Shown in pieces: positions 8,624-16,821 of a stretch of 64,000 nucleotides of DNA. Within the stretch, counting starts at the first letter, position 1. Every line of letters begins with the position of its first letter. The stretch lies in NCBI GenBank assembly GCA_023426265.1, contig JAFABA010000165.1, positions 1-64,000 on the forward strand, read 5' to 3'. This DNA comes from Bacillota bacterium. GTDB lineage: Bacteria > Bacillota > Clostridia > Christensenellales > CAG-138. Below the pieces are notes generated by a model that worked only from the letters and a program-made list of their open reading frames with translations, had not been told where the DNA came from and made no database searches. A program made the translations under genes and the position numbers.

Positions 8624-8673
8624 TTTCTAAGGATGGTTGGGGGTATGTCATCGCCTTACATGGCGTTATGACC

Positions 8674-9933
8674 TTACTCGGGAACATATTCCCCGAATGT
8701 TACGGTAAGGGAAAGTTCTTCATTGCCCCGTTGTATCTCTATTGTTGCCGTATCCCCGGCTTTATATTCACTGATTGCCGAAGCAAGTTCGCTTCCGGTG
8801 GAAATTTCTTTGCCGTCTACCGTAACGATCAGGTCTCCCGCCTGGATGCCCGCGCTTTCCGCGGCGCTGCCTTTCACAATCTCAGCGACCTGCACGCGGG
8901 TCGCCACGTTCTGGCCGGACCCGAATTCGAATATCCCGAACAGGCCCCCGCCGTCACGCCCGTCCGCGGCTTCGGGCTGTATGGCCACATTCTGCGTGTA
9001 TACGCCGAGATAGGCGCGCCCGCTGACATAGCCGAGGTCAATCAAGTCCGAAATCACAGCCTTGGCGTCGTTGACCGGGATTGCAAACCCCAGCCCTTCC
9101 GTGGCGGAGGAAGCGACCTTCGCGTTAATGATGCCGATCAGCTGCCCCCGGGCGTTGAACAGCCCGCCGCCGGAGTTGCCGGGGTTGATGGCTGCGTCCG
9201 TCTGCAGCAACGTCATCTCCTGGTTTTCGATCGTGATAGTACGGGACAGCGCGCTCACCATGCCGCTTGTCGCCGTGCCCCGCAGCTCGCCCAGCGGGTT
9301 GCCGATCGCCACAACGTCCTCGCCCACCACCAGCGCATCCGAATCGCCCATGGTCACGGGGGTCAGGTTTGCCGCTTCGATTTTGATAACGGCAAGGTCC
9401 GTTTTCTGGTCGGAGCCTACCAATGTGGCGTCGTACTCCGTATCGTCGGAGAGATATACCTTAATGCCATTCGCGCCTTGGATCACATGGTTGTTGGTGA
9501 TGATATAGCCATCCGCGGAAATGATAATTCCGCTGCCGCTGCCCATCGTGGCCTCACTGCGGCCATACCAGTCCGTCTGCGTGCCTTCCACGTCGATTCC
9601 CACGATAGAGGGCGCCGCAAGCTGCACGATCTGCGCCTTTGTATAGGTGCCGTCCACCGCCGCCTGTGTCGACAGGCTGCTTACGGGCTTACTGTCTTCT
9701 TCCGGAATTCCTGCCGTTTGATTCACAGCGGCAGGCGCAGGGGTAGCCTGCGCGTAAAGTCCCGCATCTCCGGTTTTTACAATTTGGCCGCCCAATGCGC
9801 CGCCCAACAGCCCCGTGATCAGCATGCAGACGATCAACGTGGTGACGGAAACCCTTTTCCCGCGCTGCTTTTTATCCGCATCGCTGAAATGCTGCTGCTT
9901 TTGTTCCTCATACCAGTATTGGTTATCCATCAT
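8674..9933 (-). CDS. HtrA/DegP-type membrane-anchored serine protease
   Basis: 419 aa. A short cytoplasmic N-terminus and one membrane anchor (residues ~28-50) precede a linker and a trypsin-like domain with the triad His149 (TNNHVI), Asp179 (KTDLAVIKI) and Ser254 (NPGNSGGGL). A PDZ domain follows (~320-415). The protease acts outside the membrane on misfolded or signalling proteins. AGGAGG lies six bases before the first of two adjacent ATG codons. It is a single gene with its own terminator, divergent from popT. Confidence 0.93.
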   Translation of the reverse strand: MMDNQYWYEEQKQQHFSDADKKQRGKRVSVTTLIVCMLITGLLGGALGGQIVKTGDAGLYAQATPAPAAVNQTAGIPEEDSKPVSSLSTQAAVDGTYTKAQIVQLAAPSIVGIDVEGTQTDWYGRSEATMGSGSGIIISADGYIITNNHVIQGANGIKVYLSDDTEYDATLVGSDQKTDLAVIKIEAANLTPVTMGDSDALVVGEDVVAIGNPLGELRGTATSGMVSALSRTITIENQEMTLLQTDAAINPGNSGGGLFNARGQLIGIINAKVASSATEGLGFAIPVNDAKAVISDLIDLGYVSGRAYLGVYTQNVAIQPEAADGRDGGGLFGIFEFGSGQNVATRVQVAEIVKGSAAESAGIQAGDLIVTVDGKEISTGSELASAISEYKAGDTATIEIQRGNEELSLTVTFGEYVPE

Positions 9934-10077
9934 TCCAGCCTCCTTTTAAGTTTGTGAACTTGATACCATTGTTATACACAACAATTTTGAACGGGCATGC
10001 GAGCAAATACGGTGATTTTATGGAAAATCATGTACCAATTTTGACATGGCGCTGATGCTCCCGGCGGGCCCGGCGCA

Positions 10078-10107
10078 TTGACATATACTGCCGCAGGGGG
10101 GTACAAT
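10078..10107 (+). promoter_or_regulatory. Promoter of the popT operon
   Basis: TTGACA (10078-10083), 18 nt, TACAAT (10102-10107): near-consensus housekeeping promoter 34 nt before the DUF368 gene start. Another TTGACA lies at 10041 without a clear -10 partner. Confidence 0.75.
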
Positions 10108-10140
10108 CATAACGGTAGCAAGTAAAAAAGGAGCCAATAC

Positions 10141-11004
10141 ATGCGGTTTTTGCTCAAGCTGCTCAAAGGGGCGCTGATTGGCATCGCGGTAGTCATCCCC
10201 GGCGTAAGCGGCGGTTCCATGGCGATGTCCATGGGCATTTATACCCAGATCATCGATTTCTTTTCGGCAGGCAAAGGCGCCTCTAAACACGGCCGCGTGC
10301 TGCTGCCTTACGGCATCGGCGTGCTGATAGGCGTTGGCCTCTTTTCCTATTTTATTGAATTGATGTTTCAGCTGTTTCCGCTGCAAACGGCCTGCGCGTT
10401 CGTCGGCATGATCGTGGGCGCGCTGCCGATGCTTTTAAGAAAAGTAAAGGGAACGCCTTTTCGGCTGACCCATCTTCTGCTCATGCTGGGCACCGCCTCA
10501 ATTATCGTGGCGATGACCGTCGTAAGCCAACAGTCCGGAAGCACATCCGTGTTATCTCCCACGGCGCCCCACGCCGTACTTGCGCTAGGGCTTGGCTTTG
10601 TTTCCGCCGCCACCATGACGGTGCCGGGCTTGAGCGGCTCCATGCTGCTGATTTTGCTTGGTTACTTTGAACCCATGCTCCAGTATGTGAACGGCTTTAC
10701 CGGGGCCTTGTTCCGGCTGGATTTTCCGGCTCTGCTTGAAAGGGCGGTCATACTCATCCCCTTCACGCTGGGCGTCATCATCGGCATCGTATGCATGGCG
10801 CGGCTGGTACGCGTGCTGTTACGGCGTTATCCGCTTTCCACGTACTATGGTATCATCGGCCTTGTGCTCGCTTCCCCCTTTACGGTGTTTTACCAGCAGC
10901 GGTTCATGCAGGCAGATCTCATGACGCTGCTTTCGGGCATATTGTTTCTTGGAGCGGGCTTCCTATTAGCCATGCTGCTGGGAGGCGGGAAAGATGAACG
11001 CTAG
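10141..11004 (+). CDS. popT: DUF368 membrane protein, PopT-type undecaprenyl-phosphate translocase
   Basis: 287-aa polytopic membrane protein, eight to nine helices. It has the DUF368 signatures near the N-terminus (GIAVVIPGVSGGSMAMSMGI) and the second, inverted half (SAATMTVPGLSGSMLLILLG). DUF368 proteins were shown to recycle the lipid carrier undecaprenyl phosphate across the membrane for cell-wall synthesis, in parallel with DedA proteins. A strong GGAG site precedes the ATG. The last 11 nt overlap the next gene, an acyl-ACP thioesterase. Confidence 0.85.
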   Translation: MRFLLKLLKGALIGIAVVIPGVSGGSMAMSMGIYTQIIDFFSAGKGASKHGRVLLPYGIGVLIGVGLFSYFIELMFQLFPLQTACAFVGMIVGALPMLLRKVKGTPFRLTHLLLMLGTASIIVAMTVVSQQSGSTSVLSPTAPHAVLALGLGFVSAATMTVPGLSGSMLLILLGYFEPMLQYVNGFTGALFRLDFPALLERAVILIPFTLGVIIGIVCMARLVRVLLRRYPLSTYYGIIGLVLASPFTVFYQQRFMQADLMTLLSGILFLGAGFLLAMLLGGGKDER

Positions 11005-11746
11005 CCACACGCTTTCCTGTACGCTGTTGACCAACGATGTGGACGCATTCGGCCTGTGGCGCCCCAACGCCATGTTCCGCCTGATGCAGGAAAGCGCCGG
11101 GGAGCATTCCGCGAAGCTCGGCTTTTCCCGGGAAACGCTGGTTGAAAAGCTCGGCTTTGTCTGGATGATCGCAAGAGCGCAGTCCGTGATCCACCGCATG
11201 CCCGGTTACCGGGATACCATACATGTCACCACCTGGTACGGGGAGCCGAATAAAATCACATTCCCCCGCTACTTCCGCGTATATGACGAAAACGACACGC
11301 TCATTGCCTCCGCCTCCACGGCGTGGACGTTGGTGGATCTTTCCTCGCGCCGAATCGTGCCGCCGGGAAAATGCGATCTTACATTCCCTCCCGTGGCTTC
11401 CCTTACATCCGAACTGCCCGAACCGGGAAAGCTACGCTTAAAAAAAGAAGGTGCGCCCGAAATCGTCTGCCGCGCTCCGCTGTATGGCGACATCGACGTC
11501 AACGGGCATATGAATAATGCAAGCTATGTCAGCTGGGTCATGGATCTGTTCCCGCTGGAGCACCACAGGCAATTTCGGCTTCGCGCGTTTTCCATCGGCT
11601 ATTTATCCGAAGCCGTGCCCGGCGAGCAGGTGCAGATAAGCCTGTACCGGGATGGCAACGCGTTTGAGGTGCAGGGAGTAGATCTTGTTGACCGGCACCC
11701 GGTGTTTGAAGCACAGGGGGAATGGCTCCCTGTTCAAGTTGATTAG
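10994..11746 (+). CDS. Acyl-ACP thioesterase
   Basis: 250-aa double hot-dog protein of the FatA/FatB-like bacterial family (PF01643 type). The second hot-dog carries the active-site strand [16 protein letters not shown] with the conserved Asn and His; the N-terminal hot-dog has the pattern [19 protein letters not shown]. It releases free fatty acids from acyl-ACP in the cytoplasm. It is translationally coupled to popT (11-nt overlap), and the cyclophilin gene follows at 11 nt, so the three are probably co-transcribed. Confidence 0.85.
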   Translation: MNASHTLSCTLLTNDVDAFGLWRPNAMFRLMQESAGEHSAKLGFSRETLVEKLGFVWMIARAQSVIHRMPGYRDTIHVTTWYGEPNKITFPRYFRVYDENDTLIASASTAWTLVDLSSRRIVPPGKCDLTFPPVASLTSELPEPGKLRLKKEGAPEIVCRAPLYGDIDVNGHMNNASYVSWVMDLFPLEHHRQFRLRAFSIGYLSEAVPGEQVQISLYRDGNAFEVQGVDLVDRHPVFEAQGEWLPVQVD

Positions 11747-11757
11747 GAGGAATTTTT

Positions 11758-12261
11758 ATGGTCATTATCACAATGGAAAACGGCGGCAGGATCGAACTCG
11801 AACTGGACCGCACGGCTGCCCCCAACACGGTAAAGAACTTTTTGTACCTTGCGCGCAAAGGCTTTTACAACGGGCTCATATTCCACCGCGTTATCCCCGG
11901 CTTTATGATTCAGGGCGGCTGCCCCGAAGGCACCGGCATGGGCGGGCCCGGCTACGGCATAAAGGGCGAATTCTCTTCTAACGGCCACAAGAACCCGCTC
12001 AGGCATGCGCGGGGCGTGATTTCCATGGCGCGCGCGGGAAACCCGAACTCCGCGGGCTCGCAGTTCTTTATCATGCACAAGGATTCCCCGCACTTAGACG
12101 GGCAGTACGCCGCGTTTGGCAAGGTGACAAGCGGCATCGAAGTGGTGGATGAAATCGCCGCCGCCCCCACGGATATGCGGGACCGCCCGAAGTCCGATAT
12201 GCGCATCAAATCCATAGAAGTTGTGGACGAAGGCGAAATCGCCGAGCCGGAAAAGATGTAA
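11758..12261 (+). CDS. Cyclophilin-type peptidyl-prolyl isomerase
   Basis: 167 aa. Catalytic core motifs include [13 protein letters not shown] (catalytic Arg), [18 protein letters not shown] and [12 protein letters not shown]. It has no signal peptide, so it is cytoplasmic. It catalyses cis/trans isomerisation of proline peptide bonds. AGGAGG precedes the ATG. Last gene of the popT unit. Confidence 0.93.
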   Translation: MVIITMENGGRIELELDRTAAPNTVKNFLYLARKGFYNGLIFHRVIPGFMIQGGCPEGTGMGGPGYGIKGEFSSNGHKNPLRHARGVISMARAGNPNSAGSQFFIMHKDSPHLDGQYAAFGKVTSGIEVVDEIAAAPTDMRDRPKSDMRIKSIEVVDEGEIAEPEKM

Positions 12262-12269
12262 TGAGCTTT

Positions 12270-12307
12270 GGAGCCGCTTCTGTTTCATCAGCCGCGGCTC
12301 CGTTCTT
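12270..12307 (+). terminator. Weak terminator after the cyclophilin gene
   Basis: GGAGCCGC / GCGGCTCC stem (12270-12277 / 12294-12301) with a 16-nt loop, then GTTCTT. The poor T-run suggests partial read-through into tag. Confidence 0.5.
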
Positions 12308-12340
12308 ATACAAAAGAAAAGTGGATAGGGGGAGTATACT

Positions 12341-12910
12341 TTGCAGCGCTGTGACTGGTGTACATCTGATGAACCGTATATCCGGTACCACGACGAGGAA
12401 TGGGGCGTGCCCGTACATGACGACCGGAAGCATTTTGAGTTTCTTGTGCTTGAAAGCGCGCAAGCGGGGTTAAACTGGTACACCGTGCTCAAAAAGCGGG
12501 AAAACTACCGCAAAGCATACGACGGCTTCGACCCGGAAAAGGTTGCCCAATATGATGAGGTCAAGGTAGAAGCTTTGCTTCAGGATGCGGGGATTATCCG
12601 CAACCGAAAAAAGATTGAAGCTTCCATTACAAACGCCCGGGTGTTTCTGGACATCCGGCGCGAATTCGGCAGCTTTGACAATTACATCTGGAGCTTTGTA
12701 GGCGGAAAACCCGTGGTGGGCAACTACGACTCGCTTAAGGATGTGCCGGCGACCACTGAGCTTTCCGACGCGGTAAGCAAGGATCTGAAAAAGCGCGGCA
12801 TGCGCTTCTTCGGCTCCACCATCGCATATGCGCACCTGCAGGCCACCGGCATCGTGAACGACCATACGAATTACTGCTTCCGCAAAGAGGAATGCATCGC
12901 AATGGGATAA
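12341..12910 (+). CDS. tag: DNA-3-methyladenine glycosylase I
   Basis: 189-aa base-excision repair enzyme that removes 3-methyladenine from DNA. The zinc ligands of the family are present: Cys4, His17, His175 and Cys179 (the same spacing as the E. coli enzyme). The helix-hairpin-helix region follows the NRKKIEASITNA segment. The start codon is TTG, chosen because GGGGGAG lies eight bases upstream and because the N-terminal MQRC motif is conserved. Confidence 0.93.
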   Translation: MQRCDWCTSDEPYIRYHDEEWGVPVHDDRKHFEFLVLESAQAGLNWYTVLKKRENYRKAYDGFDPEKVAQYDEVKVEALLQDAGIIRNRKKIEASITNARVFLDIRREFGSFDNYIWSFVGGKPVVGNYDSLKDVPATTELSDAVSKDLKKRGMRFFGSTIAYAHLQATGIVNDHTNYCFRKEECIAMG

Positions 12911-12936
12911 ATTTTTTCAAGCTTATATTGTTTTCC

Positions 12937-12969
12937 AAGGCGCAGCTCCGGCTGCGCCTTAAAATTTTT
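12937..12969 (+). terminator. Terminator of tag
   Basis: Perfect stem AAGGCGCAG / CTGCGCCTT (12937-12945 / 12952-12960) with a 6-nt loop, then AAAATTTTT. Confidence 0.8.
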
Positions 12970-13163
12970 CAGCCTCAGAAGTGGCAGACTTTTTCCCGAA
13001 ATGGAAGCGCACGCCATGTAAACATTTGCTGTCCGCGTCCTTCAATAAGCAAATTTGCTCTCAGCCATACTAAGGTAGCCTGATGAATCAGGTTTACTTG
13101 AAAACGGAGACAGCCGGAACGACCGCTTGAACGCGGATGATCCACGGAGCTGAATCTTTTTTT
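12968..13163 (+). ncRNA. Possible structured RNA between tag and ytxC
   Basis: A gene-free stretch of about 200 nt. Its ends can pair: TTCAGC (12968-12973) with GCTGAA (13149-13154) and GTGG (12981-12984) with CCAC (13142-13145), followed by T7. Inside are CCTGAT-GA-ATCAGG (about 13079-13092) and CCGC/GCGG hairpins near 13122-13136. The shape (closed stem, large interior, T-run) resembles a free small RNA. I do not recognise a known riboswitch or 6S, SRP or tmRNA motif in it, so this is a candidate only. Confidence 0.3.
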
Positions 13164-13228
13164 CTGTTTTTCGCATAGTATGGGGTATGCCGGTGTTATT
13201 TGCCCGGCTTGCCAAGGAGAGTGATCAT

Positions 13229-13963
13229 GTGCTGACGCGCAGGATTGAAATAGGAGAATACGAAGTAGACGTAAAACGCCTGCTGGAACGGAGGCTGAAC
13301 CAGACCGCCCACTCTTTCACGCTTACGCCCAATGGACAAAGCGTGATTGCGGAACTGGACGATCCCGGCGGGCTGGATGCGCTTTCCATCGCGCTTGCGT
13401 TGCTGTTGTGCCGCGACCTCTGCCAGTATGAGCTGGCCAAATTCACCAACCGCCTTCCGCTGACTCTGGTGGAAAAGCAGGCGGTGCTTTCGGACGCCAT
13501 CCGCTGCGCGCGAAGGGTGGAGCGCCCGGGCGCCGTGCGGCGCGCCATCAAGAGCTATTTGGAAGAAGAAGAAAGCCTGCATCTTTCGGGCTATATGCGC
13601 TTCCGCATGCCGGACACCATGAATTCCTGGCGGCTGTGCGTGCAGAGTGCATCCGAAGAGCTGCTGCTGGAAAAGGAATATCTGGAGCTGATGGGCGTGC
13701 TGCGCGCGTTCGTGCAGGTGAAGCCGACCAGGGTACGGGAGGTTTCCCTTTTGCTGCACCCCGACGGCTCCTGCACGTTAACCGATGAAAGCGACGCCCG
13801 CATCGATTACGATGCGGCAGCCGACCCGGACCGGCTCATCAGCATGCTGGTGGATCTGGCGCCCGAACGCCTGACGGTATACGACCTTTCAAGCGAGCAG
13901 GGCTCGGAGCTGACGGAAATGCTCGCACGCGTATTTGCGGGGCGGGTCCGGTTTGTGAGATAA
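13229..13963 (+). CDS. YtxC-like putative sporulation protein
   Basis: 244-258 aa soluble protein without a signal peptide. The pattern and the position just upstream of thrS match YtxC of spore formers (ytxC lies next to thrS in Bacillus subtilis). The central part (residues ~85-170) is helical, with an EEEE stretch, and the second half ends in alternating strands. The function of the family is not known beyond its link to sporulation. The GTG at 13229 is preceded by AAGGAG at nine bases and gives MLTRRIEIGEYEV. An ATG at 13187 would add 14 residues but has only a poor ribosome site. Confidence 0.65.
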   Translation: MLTRRIEIGEYEVDVKRLLERRLNQTAHSFTLTPNGQSVIAELDDPGGLDALSIALALLLCRDLCQYELAKFTNRLPLTLVEKQAVLSDAIRCARRVERPGAVRRAIKSYLEEEESLHLSGYMRFRMPDTMNSWRLCVQSASEELLLEKEYLELMGVLRAFVQVKPTRVREVSLLLHPDGSCTLTDESDARIDYDAAADPDRLISMLVDLAPERLTVYDLSSEQGSELTEMLARVFAGRVRFVR

Positions 13964-13980
13964 CCATTTGAGTGAAGATT

Positions 13981-14045
13981 GGGCTGTTTAGCGCGCGCTG
14001 AATATCCATTCAAAAGCGCGCCAAGACAGCCCGTTTCTGCCTTGT
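13981..14045 (+). terminator. Long hairpin after ytxC
   Basis: GGGCTGT (13981-13987) pairs with ACAGCCC (14026-14032), with an inner GCGCGC stem, followed by GTTTCTGCCTTGTGTT. The T-run is poor, so it is a terminator of moderate quality. Confidence 0.5.
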
Positions 14046-14068
14046 GTTATATCAAAGGAGGCCAAGCT

Positions 14069-14104
14069 ATGCCGATTCGTGCCGCCGCGTTCACCAATGC
14101 CTGA
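14069..14104 (+). CDS. Tiny ORF (11 aa) with a strong ribosome site
   Basis: ATG followed by ten codons and TGA (MPIRAAAFTNA). It is preceded by AAAGGAGG at about seven bases, one of the best ribosome sites in the region. A small GACG/CGTC hairpin with TTTTTT overlaps its stop. It lies upstream of, and outside, the thrS transcript. It may be a leader peptide or a remnant; no function is assigned. Confidence 0.3.
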   Translation: MPIRAAAFTNA

Positions 14105-14147
14105 CGCTTAAAACGTCGGTTTTTTCTGAAATCCTTTTTGCTTTTGG

Positions 14148-14176
14148 TTGACGGCGCAAAAGACCGGGTATATAAT
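14148..14176 (+). promoter_or_regulatory. Promoter of thrS
   Basis: TTGACG (14148-14153), 17 nt, TATAAT (14171-14176). The transcript should start near 14183, at the base of the T-box leader. Confidence 0.85.
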
Positions 14177-14183
14177 ACGCAGT

Positions 14184-14400
14184 ATATGAGATGACTTTGG
14201 AAGAGTACCGCCTATCTTTCGGGCATTCAGAGAGGAAGCGCCCCGGCTGCAAGCGCATCCTGCCCATCGGACGGGAAAACCACCCAGACGATCATAACGG
14301 GTTGCGCCGATATCCGCAAAATGAGTGGTTTTATACAACTAGGGTGGAACCGCGGGAAAGAATACCCGTCCCTTGGCAGAATTGTCAGGGGACTTTTTTT
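14184..14400 (+). promoter_or_regulatory. T-box riboswitch, threonine-specific
   Basis: Leader RNA that senses uncharged tRNA. Stem I shows the GAAGAGTA element near its start and CAGAGAGGAAG in its distal part. The specifier is read as ACC (14279-14281) in the GGGAAAACCACC context, matching a GGU anticodon. The T-box AGGGTGGAACCGCGGG is at 14341-14356. A terminator follows (14368-14378 / 14383-14393, then T7); the antiterminator would use the T-box strand. Uncharged tRNA-Thr should allow thrS expression. Confidence 0.93.
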
Positions 14401-14441
14401 ATGAACTGAAAAGAAAACCGTTATTTAGGAGGAGAATGAAT

Positions 14442-16346
14442 ATGAAAATCACGTTCCCGGATGGAAGCGCGCGCGAATACGCAAACGGTACGACGGCGCT
14501 GCAGATCGCGGCGGATATCAGCCCCCGTCTTGCAAAGGCGACCCTCGTATGCGAGCTGGACGGCAAACTGTATGACGCCTTCCGCCCCATTGAAGGCGAC
14601 CATACCGTTAAGTTTTTGGATTGGAACGAGGAAGGCGGCCGCTGGGGCTACCGCCATACCGCCTCGCATATCCTGGCGCAGGCCGTCAAGCGCCTGTTTC
14701 CGGATGTGACGCTCGCCATCGGCCCCGCGATAGACAACGGCTTCTACTATGACTTTGACAAGCCGGAGCCCTTCTCCGCGGACGACCTCGCGAAGATTGA
14801 GGCGGAGATGGAGCGCATTTCCAAAGAGGATTTCAAGCTGGAGCGTTTTGAGCTGCCGCGTGCGGAGGCGATCGCCTACATGCAGCAAAAGAACGAGCCG
14901 TACAAGGTAGAATTGATCAACGACCTCCCCGAGGACAGCATTATCAGCTTCTACAAGCAGGGCGACTTTGTAGATCTGTGCGCCGGCCCGCATATGCAGT
15001 CTACCGGCAAGGTGAAAAACTTCAAGCTGATGAGCCTGGCCGGCGCCTACTGGCGCGGCAGTGAAAAAAACAAGATGCTCCAGCGCATTTACGGCACGGC
15101 GTTTGAAAAGAAAGCGGACCTTGACGAATACCTGTTCCGCATGGAGGAAGCGAAAAAACGCGACCACCGCAAGCTGGGGCGCGAACTCGACCTGTTTGAC
15201 CTCCACGACGAAGGCCCGGGCTTCCCGTTCTTCTACCCCAACGGCATGATATTAAGGAACGGCCTGGAGAGCTTCTGGCGCGCCGAGCACCATAAGCGCG
15301 GGTACAAGGAGATCCGCACGCCCATTATTTTGAACCGCGACCTGTGGCTCAGGTCCGGTCACTGGGACCATTACCAGAACAACATGTACTTCACCAAAAT
15401 AGACGATATGGATTATGCGGTGAAGCCTATGAACTGCCCGGGCGCGATATTGACCTACAAGCGCAAAATCTATTCCTACCGCGACCTGCCCGAGCGCCTG
15501 GCGGAGCTTGGCCTGGTGCACCGTCATGAGCTTTCCGGCGCGCTGCACGGGCTGATGCGCGTAAGATGCTTCACGCAGGACGACGCGCACATATTCATGA
15601 CGCCGGAGCAGATCAAGCCCGAGTTGCTGGGCGTGATTGAAAAGTTCCAGTTTTTCTACGATACGTTCGGCTTCAAATACAGCGTGGAGCTTTCCACCAG
15701 GCCGGAAAACAGCATGGGCTCCGACGAGCAGTGGGAGACCGCCACAGAAGGCCTACGCGCGGCGCTCGATGCCAGCGGCCTGCCCTATAAAGTCAACGAG
15801 GGCGACGGCGCGTTCTACGGCCCGAAGATCGATTTCCATCTGGAGGACGCCATCGGCCGTACCTGGCAGTGCGGTACCATACAGCTTGATTTCCAGATGC
15901 CCGAGCGCTTTGACCTAACGTATGTGGGGGCGGACAATGAGAAGCACCGCCCGGTCATGATCCATACGGTTGTATATGGCTCCATCGAGCGGTTTATCGC
16001 TGTGTTGACGGAGCATTGTGCGGGCGCGTTCCCCGCATGGCTCTCCCCGGTGCAGGTCAAGGTTCTCACCATCACCGATCGCGTGAGCGCGCGCGCGGAA
16101 GAACTGCGCGACACGCTGCGCGAAAAAGGTATCCGCGCGGAGGCGGATTTAAGGAACGAGAAGATCGGCTTCAAGATCCGCGAGGCACAGATGCAGAAGG
16201 TGCCCTACATGCTGGTGATCGGCGATAAGGAAGCCGAGCAGAATGTGGTGGCCGTCCGCTCCCGCAGCGAAGGCGACCTTGGCACGATGTCTCTCGAAGA
16301 TTTCCTTGCCCGTTTGGAGAACGAAATCTCAGGCAAAAAGAACTAA
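14442..16346 (+). CDS. thrS: Threonyl-tRNA synthetase
   Basis: 634-aa class II synthetase, normal length. The order is TGS domain (residues ~1-60), editing and SAD domain with HTASHILAQA, catalytic core with motif 2 (RVRCFTQDDAHIF) and motif 3 region, and the C-terminal anticodon-binding domain (from ~535). It joins threonine to tRNA-Thr. The ATG at 14442 lies nine bases after AGGAGG; an ATG six bases earlier is too close. It is controlled by the T-box directly upstream. Confidence 0.97.
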   Translation: MKITFPDGSAREYANGTTALQIAADISPRLAKATLVCELDGKLYDAFRPIEGDHTVKFLDWNEEGGRWGYRHTASHILAQAVKRLFPDVTLAIGPAIDNGFYYDFDKPEPFSADDLAKIEAEMERISKEDFKLERFELPRAEAIAYMQQKNEPYKVELINDLPEDSIISFYKQGDFVDLCAGPHMQSTGKVKNFKLMSLAGAYWRGSEKNKMLQRIYGTAFEKKADLDEYLFRMEEAKKRDHRKLGRELDLFDLHDEGPGFPFFYPNGMILRNGLESFWRAEHHKRGYKEIRTPIILNRDLWLRSGHWDHYQNNMYFTKIDDMDYAVKPMNCPGAILTYKRKIYSYRDLPERLAELGLVHRHELSGALHGLMRVRCFTQDDAHIFMTPEQIKPELLGVIEKFQFFYDTFGFKYSVELSTRPENSMGSDEQWETATEGLRAALDASGLPYKVNEGDGAFYGPKIDFHLEDAIGRTWQCGTIQLDFQMPERFDLTYVGADNEKHRPVMIHTVVYGSIERFIAVLTEHCAGAFPAWLSPVQVKVLTITDRVSARAEELRDTLREKGIRAEADLRNEKIGFKIREAQMQKVPYMLVIGDKEAEQNVVAVRSRSEGDLGTMSLEDFLARLENEISGKKN

Positions 16347-16370
16347 GATAAGCACATAGCATGAGATAAG

Positions 16371-16405
16371 GCCGCGCCGGGCTATAAAGCCTGGCGCGGT
16401 CTTTT
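16371..16405 (+). terminator. Terminator of thrS
   Basis: GCCGCGCCGGGCT - ATAA - AGCCTGGCGCGGT (16371-16400), then CTTTT. A similar hairpin recurs at about 16596-16629. Confidence 0.9.
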
Positions 16406-16411
16406 AGCTTG

Positions 16412-16630
16412 TCGAAAAAGTGCCAAGGCACTTTTTCGAGGATTACAGGAACAACCTGTGCCCATGGCACGGGCGGTTGTTCCTGCAAGGAAAGCCTTGC
16501 GACGCAAGGCTTTCCGCCGCCACCGCACATGTCGCTGGCGGCGGTTGGAAGCTCCGGAGGCTCCCCGAATCTCCAGGGTCTTTTTGACAGACTGTAAGGC
16601 CAGGGCTATAGAGCCCGGCGCGGCCTTTTA
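16412..16630. repeat. Hairpin array ending in a second terminator-like copy
   Basis: No gene is seen between thrS and the lipoprotein gene. The stretch is a chain of near-perfect hairpins: 16412-16439 (TCGAAAAAGTGCC, 13-bp stem), 16446-16485 (CAGGAACAACC arms with an inner GTGCC hairpin), 16489-16515 (GGAAAGCCTTGCG, 13 bp, 1-nt centre) and 16514-16544 (CCGCCGCCA arms). It closes with a sequence (16596-16629) similar to the thrS terminator. The outer ends GTCGAAAAAG (16411) and CTTTTTGAC (near 16580) are also inverted, so the block looks like a small inserted repeat element. From 16631 to 16821 nothing is recognised. Confidence 0.55.
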
Positions 16631-16821
16631 TTCCAATGCAGCTCGGCAGAGTTTTATATGCGGATTTCTTAAAATATCATTAGTTGTAATTGTTTTCAAC
16701 CCTATCATAGCAACTTATAATGAATATAAGTTCACATTCGGTTCACAAAACTTTTATATCAGACGCACAGGATACCCCGCTGAGGGTTCCAAACAATAAC
16801 GACCATGAAAGGGTGAAATGC

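Noticed and set aside
13187..13228. ATG at 13187 as start of the YtxC-like gene
   Set aside because: It has a poor ribosome site; GTG at 13229 has AAGGAG. The upstream start cannot be fully excluded.
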